Shown here: in pieces, positions 11,858 to 22,265 of the stretch | How the letters are laid out: the number at the start of each line of letters is the position of its first letter | How positions within the stretch are numbered: position 1 is the first letter of the stretch | NCBI GenBank assembly: GCA_025267735.1 | Contig: CM046303.1 | Location: forward strand, 68,773,034-68,837,033 | DNA length: 64,000 nucleotides | Direction: 5' to 3' | DNA from: Mactra quadrangularis | Lineage: Eukaryota; Mollusca; Bivalvia; Venerida; Mactridae | Made by a program: the position numbers and the translations under genes | The notes under the pieces: generated by a model | Database searches by the model: none | What the model was told of the DNA's origin: nothing | Seen by the model: only the letters and a program-made list of their open reading frames with translations

Positions 11858-11926
11858 CTGGCAAAGTTCAGACCATTTAAGTTTAAAGTCTGATTCAGAA
11901 ATATAAACTGTACCTTTATGTACGAC
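11858..11926 (-). CDS. HEPN-NACHT gene, HEPN C-terminal exon (23 aa)
   Basis: This 69-nt, phase 0/0 exon is bounded by TATTTTATTCCAG (AG at 11928-11927) and CAG|GTAAAA (GT at 11857-11856). It encodes VVHKGTVYISESDFKLKWS followed by ELCQ. The first His completes R-N-Y-V-V-H with the previous exon, and 'ISESDFKLKW' followed by 'LHRL' in the next exon matches the last HEPN helices of the DZIP3 family. It is too short for ORF finding and was recognised only by phase and family pattern. Confidence 0.85.
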
Positions 11927-12169
11927 CTGGAATAAAATATTACATCATATTAGTCCATTATTTAAGAAAAACCTACTTAACAATCAGTATAAATTAAAGA
12001 ATTCAAACTAAAATCTATAAATAGATTAATCATTCATTGTACACGTAAAGTCTATACATCGTACTTCGACGGGGGATTCAAATTAATGTAAAATTTACAT
12101 TTATTTAATAATTAATTCGATTTAAGATTTTCTCAAACAGTTAAATAATAACTACACATTCGTTTTATA

Positions 12170-12430
12170 TTGGGTTAAACGCTGTTTTTGTACAACTCAT
12201 TTTATTTGATGGTGGCCAGCGCACCTAACCTAGCTTTCTCGGAGGTCAAAAAACTTTGTCTAAACCAGCATACACATACCGTTCCACAAGGCCAGCAACT
12301 GTTCCGTATTCCTAACTAATGGGGGAAATTTACATGTAAAAGTCATTTTATAATGGAAGTGTATATTTGGGTGGGATTTGGAACCCTTGACTCTAGATTT
12401 GAAATCTTGCCCAGCTACAAATTTGCTACA
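12170..12430 (-). repeat. Intronic tRNA-SINE copy
   Basis: It shares with 1072-1310 the block 'cagcgcacctaacctagctt', the 'ccgttccacaaggcc' block, a 'gggatttggaacccttgac' reversed B-box region and an 'acccgggtacc' head. It lies in the intron between the two HEPN exons, in the same orientation as the host gene. Confidence 0.7.
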
Positions 12431-12764
12431 TACCCGGGTACCACACAATCAACACAAAACATAATTGTATAGTGTAGTCATAGAAAGCCTAAAAACAAGT
12501 TAATCTTACATCTGCTACAGTCATTTAAATCTTGGACATCACCAGCTGTGAAATAAATAATAAAACATTTAAAGATTTTGTGAAGTAATGTAACAATGTT
12601 GCTTTGTGTTGGTATTTATATCGCGGCGTACTAATTCTCTGAAGGCAGACCAAGGTCACTTGGTCTATGAAGTAATATATGCCATGAAAAAAATCTCTTC
12701 CAGGGTAATCACGACTTAGGAACTCAACGTTAATTGCGCTACTGAAGAAGTAAATCGTACTCAC

Positions 12765-13129
12765 ATAATTTCTGCAGTTTTTTAGCCTGGTTATGTCAGC
12801 TTCTATTGACAAATCCCCGTTGGCTGGTTGCTGCCACACAGGATCTTGATGTTGTTTCAACCCACATATGTTCCTCAGTAAGCATGTTAGGAGGGTGATG
12901 TCGAAGTTTGATGTATCAGGAGTGTTGTCAATTGGGGGAAAAAACTTTTTCTGATCACCGGTTATAATGTCTTTGTCAAGCAAATCTTTCAAGGTTTTTG
13001 CAAATTTAGGATATGTCTTTAAATAAGTCATGAGATCATTACCTACTGTATTATCAAATAACGTTCTTAGTATGATCGTCCCTACCTCAATCAAAAGAAA
13101 TTGATACCGAAACATCAATACCAATTTAT
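12765..13129 (-). CDS. HEPN-NACHT gene, HEPN domain exon
   Basis: The acceptor is TTTTTTTACAG (AG at 13131-13130) and the donor is TAT|GTGAGT (GT at 12764-12763). The 121 codons match the DZIP3/hRUL138-like HEPN pattern: an amphipathic first helix (LVLMFRYQFLLIEVGTIILR), a 'KKFFPPID' turn, 'FDITLLTCLLRNICGL' and 'ADITRLKNCRNY' at the exon end. HEPN domains are all-helical; many are metal-independent ribonucleases with an RX4-6H motif. The Arg of that motif is here (RNY), the His lies in the next exon. The open frame runs past the donor into the intron, which explains a longer naive ORF down to 12525. Confidence 0.85.
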
Positions 13130-13216
13130 CTGTAAAAAAAGGTACATAAAATATTAAAACATACAGTAGTTATTTGTGTTGTTATTAGTGGTTATTACAC
13201 ACGACCAACAACATAC

Positions 13217-13262
13217 CAGTGCTGTTTGGTAGTAAAGTCCCCGAATCAAATGTTGCTGACAG
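13217..13262 (-). CDS. HEPN-NACHT gene, 5'-most exon recognised (46 nt)
   Basis: The acceptor is TTTCATACAG (AG at 13264-13263) and the donor is G|GTATGT (GT at 13216-13215). It encodes LSATFDSGTLLPNST and ends in phase 1; the single G left over joins AT of the next exon to make an Asp codon. The short hydrophilic stretch precedes the HEPN helices. It is probably not the first exon, because it has its own acceptor and no ATG. Confidence 0.6.
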
Positions 13263-14828
13263 CTGTATGAAAATAACAAAGGCAGTTAAAAAGAAATCCA
13301 GGGAAGCAGTGCAAGCTTTAAAAATGGTGTAAATGCATTGCGGCATTCAGGTTTTTTAATCAGGACATACTTATAAAACAAAGCTTAGTACATGTATATA
13401 TTAAACATTGACCTTGGACCTTCAAGCCAGGTACTGGCATGTGTCACGCTTGTAAATAGGAAGAGTTAAACTAAATTTCATTTAGATTTTTTGATTTATT
13501 AGAAAACGTCTGAGCAATTATATGTCGACATTAATATGAACCTAATCAAATATGACTAATAAGTTGGAAGTAGTGAACAAATTTTACTGAAATTGTTTAT
13601 TCAGTAATCAAGATGTGGTGGCAGAGATGCAAAATCCGCACAAGTTTATGCTTTAACTTAAATATGTCTTCGACCTTTAAGCAGAACAAAAGAACAGAAC
13701 ATAATCTTTATTGTATAAACACAAGTTACGTTTATATAAAGTAACATCATGCAAGAAACCTCTGTGATACAGGCAACACAACAATGTTAAGAAGTAAATT
13801 AATGCATATAAAACATAATTAAGTTTTACCAGCAGGTCCTGGGTTTGGTTCTACGCCGGCAATCAATAACAAAAGACGTATACAAATAACAGCACCAACA
13901 GTTTTCATCATTATACTGTTAATGTTCTTGTATTTTGTCATCATGATTCTGTCACAATGTATTGACTTCATTCATAATACTATTTTATTACTTGTTTAGC
14001 ATTGGTATCTGAAAGTACATTTTAAATAAGACCGAACTGTTAGAGATGTGTTCTTTCGTATCTTAAATATTGATTAAAAATACTATAACTCCGCACGTGG
14101 GAAAAGTCGCCAGACAAAAAATCTATTCTCGTATACTGCACTTCTTTTTTTATGAAATTTATGTACATGTTAGTTAATTATCAGTAGCTTGAATAGAATT
14201 GGGCTGATGCTATGGACAATGAATGAAACAGATAAAAGCAACTCTCTACAATGAGATCTATTCCCCTTTTCAAATTGCATGTCAGTAAATTGAAAAGTTT
14301 TGGAGAAAGAATGCATCGAAATACAGAAAACCCAAAATTATAGTATAATAATTTTTGTTTTTGTGCAGTGCACTATGAGATCTATCTACCTATGCAATTT
14401 CAAGTCAGTAGATTGAATAGTCAAGGAAAATGCTCCGGAAAAGATTACAGAAAACGTCGCCACCGCTGAAAAACATACATGTCGCTTTTCAGGCGATACA
14501 TAACCATTCGGATAATATATGAGTATCAAAATATATATTTTAATAAACTTTGAATATTTACACAAAAATTCCATTAGATTTAAATAATACATGTAAATAC
14601 TTATGTAATTTTCTTGTCTGGACTAAATATTTAAATAAACCAATTAACACATAATACATGTTTAGATAGATTATACTAATGTCTTAAATTCTTCCCAAAG
14701 AAAAGACAATTTACATATTTTTTTATAAACCTAAAATAAATTGATTTTTCAAAATATGTAACAATATGAAACAGAACGATATATAGAATTATATCTGTTA
14801 CAATATTCGAGTTATAAGCGGCTGGAAG
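13263..14828. other. AT-rich upstream region, with a small imperfect duplication
   Basis: It should contain the missing first exon and promoter of the minus-strand HEPN-NACHT gene, but none could be pinned down. 14262-14335 and 14382-14455 are diverged direct repeats sharing 'atgagatctat', 'tcagtaaattga' and 'cagaaaac' words. Confidence 0.4.
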
Positions 14829-14985
14829 CCGCCCTGCGAGCTTAGTTGGTAGCACGCAAGTCTACTGTTCGAGGGGTCGTAGGTTCGATTCCCTGGCGGG
14901 GCATACTTTCGTGGAGCTTGGTCTTGAAATTTCTACGGTCATTCTCCCTCCTACCAATGATTTTAAATTAAGTAGGGCAGAAATG
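14829..14985 (+). repeat. tRNA-derived SINE, 5' part
   Basis: A tRNA-like head with an A box ('agcttagttggtagcacgc') and B box ('ggttcgattccc') is followed by 'ggggcatactttcgtggagc' and 'ccattctccctcctaccaat'. It is nearly collinear with 61887-62045. The acceptor-like ends (gccgccc/ggcgggg) do not make a clean modern tRNA and the body continues well beyond it, so this is a SINE. Confidence 0.8.
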
Positions 14986-15149
14986 TAAATAGAGATACAT
15001 AAACAACTGAAGTAATTATAAAAGTTGAAAAACGATATACTCATCAAATTTAGAAGTAACAACTGATAACCACTGCAGAGGGCGTAAAATACGCGTTCAA
15101 AGTAGAGAATATTTAAATATATTTTATACTTCAAGTATGAAACGTTTTG

Positions 15150-15605
15150 TAGGGATATTCTTAATTCAATAAAGATAAGACATAAAGCCCAAAATTTTTC
15201 TTAGTGGTTGGTCGTATTATCGAGAGATGTTTTATAGGTGTCATAAAAAAAACTTTGAAACATTGAATAGAAACTACAATCAATATTTAATCTAGGTAGA
15301 TTTATGATAATTCTAAAACTTGAACTTCTTCGTTTGATTAAACGCCTATTTTTATATCACATATTCAATGGCGTTGTACAAAACGAGAAATAATAACAAT
15401 AATGAATAAGTAAAACCCTCCGCTACACGTTATTCTTGTTCTATGAACAGTGTAACATAACGACACAGTTAACCAGACATTTCCATAAAGGTGTCGAAAC
15501 ATCACCTTTAAAGGGCTCTTAATACAACCCCAAGGGTGTCGAAACATCACCTTTAAATGACCCCTATTTGTAAGCAGTAATGCCGTCGGGACTCACTGTA
15601 CTAAA
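15150..15605. other. Spacer with a 44-bp direct duplication
   Basis: 'ggtgtcgaaacatcaccttt' occurs at about 15491 and again at about 15535. No gene is seen. Confidence 0.5.
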
Positions 15606-15609
15606 GCTT

Positions 15610-16090
15610 CTGTCACTGAATGTTTTTTTTCTTATTTATTGGTACCACAAAATTAAGGTCTTTGGATTTTGCTGATCTAAGACCAGATCTACTTTGTGCA
15701 GGCTTTTGGAGAATTTCCTTCAGTAATGCCGGTGCATTTCCAGTAAAACAGTTGTATATGAAAGTACATAGCTTATAGTTGATTCTTGCCTAGACTGGTA
15801 ACCAGTGCAGTGTGTACAGAGCAACTTTTGAACTGTCTGATTTTTCAGCCTTAATACTAGTTTGGCACACATGTTTTGAATTCTCTGAAATTTGCATAGA
15901 TCACATTTTAAGATTCCACACAAGATCAGATTACAGTAATCTATGTGGGACATAACCAAAGATAGGAGTAGTGTTTCTGTTGCATCTTTATCCAAATATT
16001 TTCTTATACTATTGATACGTAAATGATAGAATATGGCAGTTCTACTTTTTGTTTTGATGTGATCTTTAAAGCTCAAAATTTCATCAAGAA
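15610..16090 (-). pseudogene. LINE fragment (CR1/jockey-like RT C-terminal region)
   Basis: Minus-strand frames give FKDHIKTKSRTAIFYHLRIN, 'SHIDYCNLILCGI', 'LCKFQRIQNMCAKLVL', then in other frames an 'LHWLPV' then 'ARINYKLCTFIYNC' match and 'GNAPALLKEIL'. These are the conserved tail motifs after the RT palm of CR1/jockey-group non-LTR retrotransposons. Frame changes near 15800 and the absence of the RT core show a dead, 5'-truncated copy. Confidence 0.8.
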
Positions 16091-16139
16091 AGCTAAATAG
16101 CGAATAGTCTTCACAGATTATACAATTTTACCAGCAATA

Positions 16140-16385
16140 TTGATTGACATACATAATTTGTTTGGAATTCAAACTTAGTATTTTTAGGGTAAAAAACTAT
16201 CTAAATTTCACCATTTCTGTTAATATCGTCATTAACCAGACTGATATAAGATGAAATATTTTGTTATCCTTCCATAGGACTTCAATGATAAAATCCCAGG
16301 ATTCCAACTGTAAGGACCTACTTACCAATTGGGTTGCTTCAGATTTTATCAGGGAAAGATAACTGACTAAAGTTATTGGTCACTT
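16140..16385. mobile_element. MITE family B, truncated copy
   Basis: It matches 60140-60373 and 50660-50845 over 'ggaattcaaacttagtattt', 'aaaactatctaaatttcacc', 'aatgataaaatccCaggatt' and the end 'agggaaagataactgactaa'. One terminal inverted repeat is present and the other end is missing. Confidence 0.8.
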
Positions 16386-17551
16386 TTATGTATGTACGAC
16401 TTGAAACCCAATCAATCGAACTGGATGTAAAAAACATACATACAAAACGGTCAAAAATGAAACAAGTCAAATATACTATTTACTTTGTAATTTGTCACAG
16501 TGTTACTTTGGCTAAATGCTTTATAAATCTCATATCAATATAATCTTGTTGAAAAGAAAAAGTTGTGTCAAGTCATCTTGACAGTATAAACGTTATTATT
16601 CTAGAGCTATTATTTTGGTAAGAAACATTTTGCTGTATTTCGTTCGAGAATTCTCCCATCTAACACCAAGTGAACCTTTCTGTTTTCCAATTCTGTCCAT
16701 AGGCACTTGTTTCATTTTCAATCAGCCGAGAAATCTACTTCGCTCGGGTATTTCAAACCCTTGTTGAAAATAAAATGTAATTATATATCTAACAGAGAAG
16801 TCTTACTGAAAATGTAGAAATCAATATTGTACAGTGATAACAAAATGTGTACAAGTAGAGACAAAATCTTCATAAATTTAACACTAGTTAAATTGTATAT
16901 ATATGACATATATTTGACTAAAGTATAAACAAGCAAAGGCTGGAAATATAACCATTTAGGACGATCTATTGAGAACAGAAACACAATGTTACCATTTCAT
17001 TGATTGGTGAACTAATGTTATCATTTCTATTTTTTTCATATAACATCATAAAAAGCTAATATTTACATATGTAGGATTACATATTTAGCTCAGCTGATAA
17101 TCGCGGAACACGTTTTAACAAATTTCGTTCCATAACAGACTCATTGCGTTGTTAATTAAATACGTAAATATATATTTTGTGACCCAATGTTTCCACAAAT
17201 TTTTACAAAAAAAACATCGCCGCTTCATTTTTTTCTGCAAGGTAATCAGGAAAAGTACAAAAAACTTATTGATAAGTTATACACCACTATAATTGGCTTT
17301 TATGTCGCTGGAACATGGGCTATGTAGAAAATTCAAATAAAGAAAAAATAGCAAATACCTTTAAATTCATACGCGCCGCCATTAAAGTTGGCACAATGTT
17401 ATCGTACGCAAAACCACATGATTACCCACCTTGATTTAGCATCAACAATCTTATTTTGTATTTCCAAGTGATTATACCAACAAGTATATAGTCGTTTATA
17501 ACGTGGATACTCGTTTTTTCCAAAATGGTACCCATTCCTGGAGAATGGCTG
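16386..17551. other. AT-rich spacer
   Basis: Short ORFs only; no recognised gene, RNA or tandem repeat. Confidence 0.45.
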
Positions 17552-17553
17552 TA

Positions 17554-18472
17554 CAGTATAACCTCTGCTAACGGCACCTCTAACGAGCGGCAACCTCCGA
17601 CGAGCGGCATACTAGATTTCCCCCCGTCGGTTTTGCACTATGATTTACCTCTAATGAACGACACCTCCGCAGAGCGGTAAACGGCCGTTGAGATAAATTC
17701 CCATTGTTATTCTTTACCTCTGTACAGCGACACTAAGTCTAGCAAAGTTAATATCAATTATCGATAATTATCTATCACCGGAAGATTTAAACAATAAGCG
17801 ATACCCGTAATCGTATAATACTACACTAAAGTGTCATGTTGTTAAATAATTTGACTAACAGGGGTTAATATACAAGTGACATATGGTTTCCATGACACCA
17901 ACGAACGGATCTAAGATGAGGAGCGCTTTGTTTGGTAGGCTGACGTCATCAAGTATCAGATGTACATACGTCCAGCTAGTTAACGATACTAAATGAAATT
18001 TATTTGTTATTGTACTTATTATTAAAAGCTTCGATGGCATGAATTCAGTTTTAAAGTTTTTTTGAGGTTTAAGAGCCGAATCAGATAGTTAATCCCGAAA
18101 AGACGACGATAATCCATGATAAATATTATTCGCCATTAGACAGGTATAAAAAACAATTATGATGGTAAAAGAGACGATTTCGCTGGAGTATTGCTTTCTT
18201 GTGCTTAAAACTAACCATCATGCTAGGAATTTCTAACGGAGATAAAGATTTATTTAAAAAAAATTGTAATCATATTAGAACTTTTTACTTTTTTCGATCA
18301 GCGCCCAATAATAACTGTATTTACATTACGGAACGGATAACGGCCAGTTTTCCGTACCGAAACGGTCGTTTTTCGTGATCGGTAGAAAAAGTCTACCTCT
18401 GCAGAGCGGCACCTCTGCAGAGCGGCAGTTTTTTCAAACTCCGCCGAAAGTCGCTCTGCAGAGGTTACACTG
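17554..18472. mobile_element. pogo/Tigger-like non-autonomous element with repeated subterminal motif
   Basis: Left end TA+CAGTATAACCTCTGCTAACGG (TA 17552-17553), right end ...CAGAGGTTACACTG+TA (TA 18473-18474). The inverted termini and TA duplications fit the pogo/Tigger group. 'acctctgcagagcggc'-like words occur several times near both ends (about 17575-17675 and 18394-18430), suggesting arrayed transposase-binding sites. There is no transposase ORF inside. Confidence 0.8.
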
Positions 18473-18474
18473 TA

Positions 18475-20294
18475 TACCAATTGAATAATTATATATTAGA
18501 TGAATTTCGATAAATCTGATGTATTTCAGGTAAATCAAGTGCATATCGGTATATACATGGAGCCGAAAATAACAATTGTTTGTCGAAAGGAGAAAATAAA
18601 AAAAACCATACAAATCTAATTGAAACAGTTTTATGGTCAAGAAAGAAATTTTTAGCCCGTATATTGAATTACATGAAGACAAAATCGTTGGATTTTTTCG
18701 TTTTTGACAAAATCGTTGTTGAAATGTAAAATAAATGATCACTCAAAGCTACAGAAATATAAATCTATATATACAAAATACTTTAAAACCTCTATAGGTA
18801 TAGGTGCATAGTTAAACGGTGTAACCTAGTTTCGATTTCAAATTACTATGTAAATAATGACAGATGTAAACACGTTATGATGAAGGTTTAACTACCGGTA
18901 TAAAAGTTTAATTTAATGGGGTAAGTTGGTTGGATAGTCAAATCTTATTAAGTAGACACAAAATTCATACTCTTCTAGTTCAGTATACTTGAAGGGGGGG
19001 GGGATTGATAGAATGTAAACATTGCCACGTGTTTTCAGGTAAATAAACAGTTTACCCATGATGCGCGGCGTCTACGTACAAAGGTCAGTCGGACCGTTAC
19101 CGTTTGTGTACAGAATAGGTTTACAATACCAGGCATGTTTACGCCTCAGGGGGAATATCGATAAAGTGTTTAAATTTGAACAGGTGCGTATGAGGTTGGT
19201 CGCATACATAGAGGTTTAACGACCTCTTGGGAAGTAATTAACATGATCGCTGGTCGCGTCAGACAAGGGATCGCTTAAGGGAGTTAAATTATAGAGTAAA
19301 TTCTCTCGGGAGGAGCAGAGAGCGGTCGTTGACGACAGGGGATCGCTTAATTAAGGTGGTCGGAAGGGCAGGTTGGACAGTATTATACATTTTATTTTGT
19401 ATTCTCTTCATGATTAAAGACACAACTTCTTCTAAATTTAGACACCTGTCTTGCATGCTTTTTCGTGGTTAGATATGACAGTAGTATTTCAGTATGTTAC
19501 GGTGAATTAACAAAATTACTGAGACCCTGCAATGAGTGCATGAACCTAGTTCAAATGCTGTGTTGGTATTTTTGCATTGAACAGCAAAAATAATTAATAA
19601 AAATTAAAATGTCCCTAATTGACATCGTTCTTTGCCATTTCGTGTTCGAGTTATCAAAACTTTGATACAGCTTAAGTGATTAAGTGTGCCAACATAGACA
19701 GTGAGACATTGGATGCCAACGCCTGAGTGATAGTAATCGGCTCTCATTTTCTTCGAAAAGCTGAACTAAACTGTTCTGTTTTACCGAGTTATATTTTCGC
19801 CATTTGTAACCCATATAATGGACAATTAAGAGGGTTTGGTTGCCAAGTTTGGCAATGTGTAAGGAGTAAGTACGCTCTCAAAAATATTTATCATAATAAA
19901 ATTATGTCTGACCGTTGACCAGCTAAAAAATTGTCGTTTGCTCAATTAAATGATGACTGATAAATTTAATTTTATTTCTTTCAATATGGTTTTCACTTTG
20001 ACTTCATGTCTAGCAGTTAAGAACCCGATGCAGAGTTACCTGTTTTCCGAATAATAGCATGAAATTAAGTAAGACACAATTTACATACGTTATTCTGTAA
20101 GATATTCATTAATACAGTACATAATACAGTAGTAACAATATTAATATATCTATGCGGGGGCCTCAATTTATATCACATGCCAGCAAGCACGACAAAGTTG
20201 AAATTTTGACCTCTAATATGATGTAACCACTATACTACAATTTCTTTTGATGTCCAGGATTTATAAGTTGTGTCTTAAAGTCAACATTGTTTTG
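18475..20294. other. Spacer, no gene recognised
   Basis: It contains a G run near 19010 and the direct words 'ggatcgcttaa' at about 19268 and 19341, likely an old transposon remnant. No coding or RNA feature is supported. Confidence 0.4.
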
Positions 20295-20295
20295 G

Positions 20296-20620
20296 GTATA
20301 TCTGTAGCGTGTTCAATTACACAAAACGTTACAGAACGTTACATAACGATACATACGGAACTCCTCGGCCATTCGCTGCGAAAATCTAATCTAATACACA
20401 AATATGAGATCGTTAAGGCAATGAGTGATGTTTCAAAATTTACGGACTAAAAACGAAACATCACTCAATGCCTAAAATATCATATATTTGTTTACTTTAA
20501 CACCGGTAGTTTCAAAATAGCGTCTTAATATGTCCGAGATTATTCGCAGCGAATGGCCGAGGCGTTCCAAATGTATCGTTACGGAACGTTATGTAACGTT
20601 CGCGGTAACTGAACGCATGG
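20296..20620. mobile_element. MITE family C, full-length copy
   Basis: About 325 bp with imperfect inverted ends of about 80 bp: 'gtgttcaattacac' then 'acgttacataacgatacat', 'cggaactcctcggcc' and 'attcgctgcgaa'. These are mirrored near 20530-20612. The centre holds a short hairpin in which 'gatgtttc...gaaacatc' brackets 'aaaatttacggactaaaaac'. The copy at 45988-46312 is the same element in the opposite orientation. Confidence 0.85.
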
Positions 20621-20679
20621 CTGGTTAGTTGCACGTCATCAAGTTACTATGGTAGTACGTACATGTCTAAACAATCAAT

Positions 20680-22060
20680 CAATCAATCAAAGTCCATTTA
20701 TATAGCGCAAAAATTTATATAGTCTATATATTCGATTGCGCTTCACAATCACATAGAATACACATTTAATGAAATAAAATCAGTTTAAAAACATATCATG
20801 ATTATTTATGGAATTTAGAGAATAAATAAGTTTTAAGATCTTTTCTGAATTTATCTTCTGTTGATATGGATTTTAGTTCATGTGGGAGAGTGTTCCACCA
20901 TTTTGGGCCAACAACACGAAATGACCTATCAGCTATCTTGGTCCTATTTCTTGGAACAGCTAGCTGAGTACTACCAGAGGATCTTAAGTTGTATGTGCTG
21001 TTTGAATAACTGAGAAGCTCTGTTAAGTAAACAGGCGCAGTTTTGTTGATAACTCTGTAGACAAGTACTAAAACTTTAAACATTATTCTTGCTTTAACAG
21101 GCAACCAATGAAGACTTTTTAAGATTTTGAGACTTGAAATGTCAAATGAAGAATTAGTTACTAATCTAGCTGCATGATTTTGAACTTTCTGTAATCTGTC
21201 TATTTGATATGATGGAATATCTGTTAGCAAACCATTGCAGAAATCTAAATGGGAGTGAATTAAACCATGAACTAATGTTTCTGTTGACTTTTGTGAAAGA
21301 TGTTTGCGAATTCCTCTGAGGTTGCGTAGTTGTACATGAGCAATTTGACATTTCTTTCTGATGTGACTATCAAAACTAAGAGTATTTTCCATCAAAACAC
21401 CGAGATCTCTTACGTTTTCAACACACTTAACTGTAGTTCCACCAACCACAACACTTGATATGTTTACTTTTGCCAGTTGTTGTTTAGTGCCATAGACAAT
21501 TATTTCAGTTTTTGAATTATTCATTTTTAACTTGTATTTTGTCATCCATGCAATTATATCTGTAAGACAAGAATTCAGATGGTGTAAAACTTGTTCTTCG
21601 TCAGCAGAATTTCCTGGGCGAAACCTAAATGCCACTTTATGATCATCTGCATAGCCATATAAAACAGTGGGGTATTTTTGTACAACTTTGTTCAAGGCGG
21701 CAATATACATAGTAAACAAAACAGGCCCAGCACATGAACCTTGAGGAACTCCGAAATTCAAATAACCAGTCTTTGAGGATGTATTGTTGACAATAACTTT
21801 CATGGTTCTATTAGTCAGATAAGATTTGACCCAATTTAGGGGAATGTCAGTAATTCCAAAATCCTGTTTCAAAATTTGAAGCACAATGGGAATATCCACA
21901 GTGTCAAAAGCAGCACTAAGATCGATCATTACTACAATGGTAACTTGATTCTTATCAATAGCATCCAGCAGATCACTATGCATTTTGATTAAAGCTGTTT
22001 CTACTCCATGATTTTTCCGATATGCACTGGATACAATGTTAAATGGATGAGGATATTAAA
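20680..22060 (-). pseudogene. 5'-truncated CR1/L2-like LINE with open RT C-terminal part
   Basis: The frame is open from about 22050 to 20802. It reads SAYRKNHGVETALIKMHSDL, MIDLSAAFDTVD (catalytic Asp), FGVPQGSCAGPVLF, YGYADDH (catalytic YADD box), 'LKMNNSKTEIIVYG' and 'DLGVLMENTLSFDSHI'. After these come 'LHWLPVKARIMFKVLVLVYR' and 'RSFRVVGPKWWNTLP', the standard motif order of CR1/L2-group elements. On the minus strand the 3' end is an AT-rich UTR terminating in (ATTG)n at 20680-20690, typical of this group. The endonuclease and ORF1 are absent (5' truncation at about 22060), so it is immobile, but the remaining frame has no stop and the insertion is young. Confidence 0.92.
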
Positions 22061-22256
22061 TCAAGTGAAGACAACAGGTCATAAAGTATTGTATGTTCAA
22101 ACATACGTTAGAAACAAATCAATAAAGTGTAAAGTTTACATACGGCTTTAAAACTTTTATAAAAAGCTATCACTGACGATTCCAATGCATGAAATCCAAT
22201 AAAACGGTAAAATTCTTATTTGTTTAGGAATATTTATAAGTGCACTAGTCGCACGT
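22061..22256. other. Short spacer
   Basis: Sequence between the LINE truncation point and the satellite block; nothing recognised. Confidence 0.4.
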
Positions 22257-22265
22257 GTATGTGAC

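Larger units (their letters stand above)
5207..13262 (-). pseudogene. HEPN - heptad linker - NACHT - LRR-like gene (DZIP3-type), two lesions
   Basis: Six minus-strand exons assemble by GT/AG splicing with matching phases: 13262-13217, 13129-12765, 11926-11858, 11422-10840, 7841-6059 and 5207-6058 (the last two contiguous). The product would be about 1,230 residues. Family knowledge: DZIP3-type HEPN fused to NACHT is a large bivalve gene family with STAND-NTPase logic, thought to act in cytosolic innate sensing. Two breaks are visible: a frame change between GAC (ending 7765) and ATG (starting 7762), which one missing base would explain, and a TGA at 6061-6059 followed in the same frame by 283 more codons. 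Splice sites, domains and frame are otherwise preserved, so it is either a young pseudogene, a polymorphic null allele or an assembly error. The first exon with the initiator ATG was not located. A SINE sits in one intron. Confidence 0.85.

Noticed and set aside
12525..12764. C-terminal extension of the HEPN ORF (STIYFFSSAINVEF...)
   Set aside because: It lies beyond a perfect GTGAGT donor, does not match the HEPN pattern, and the true continuation is in the exon 11926-11858.
14862..15134. 90-codon minus-strand ORF ending in the SINE head
   Set aside because: Its C-terminus is the translated reverse of a tRNA-like box; not a gene.
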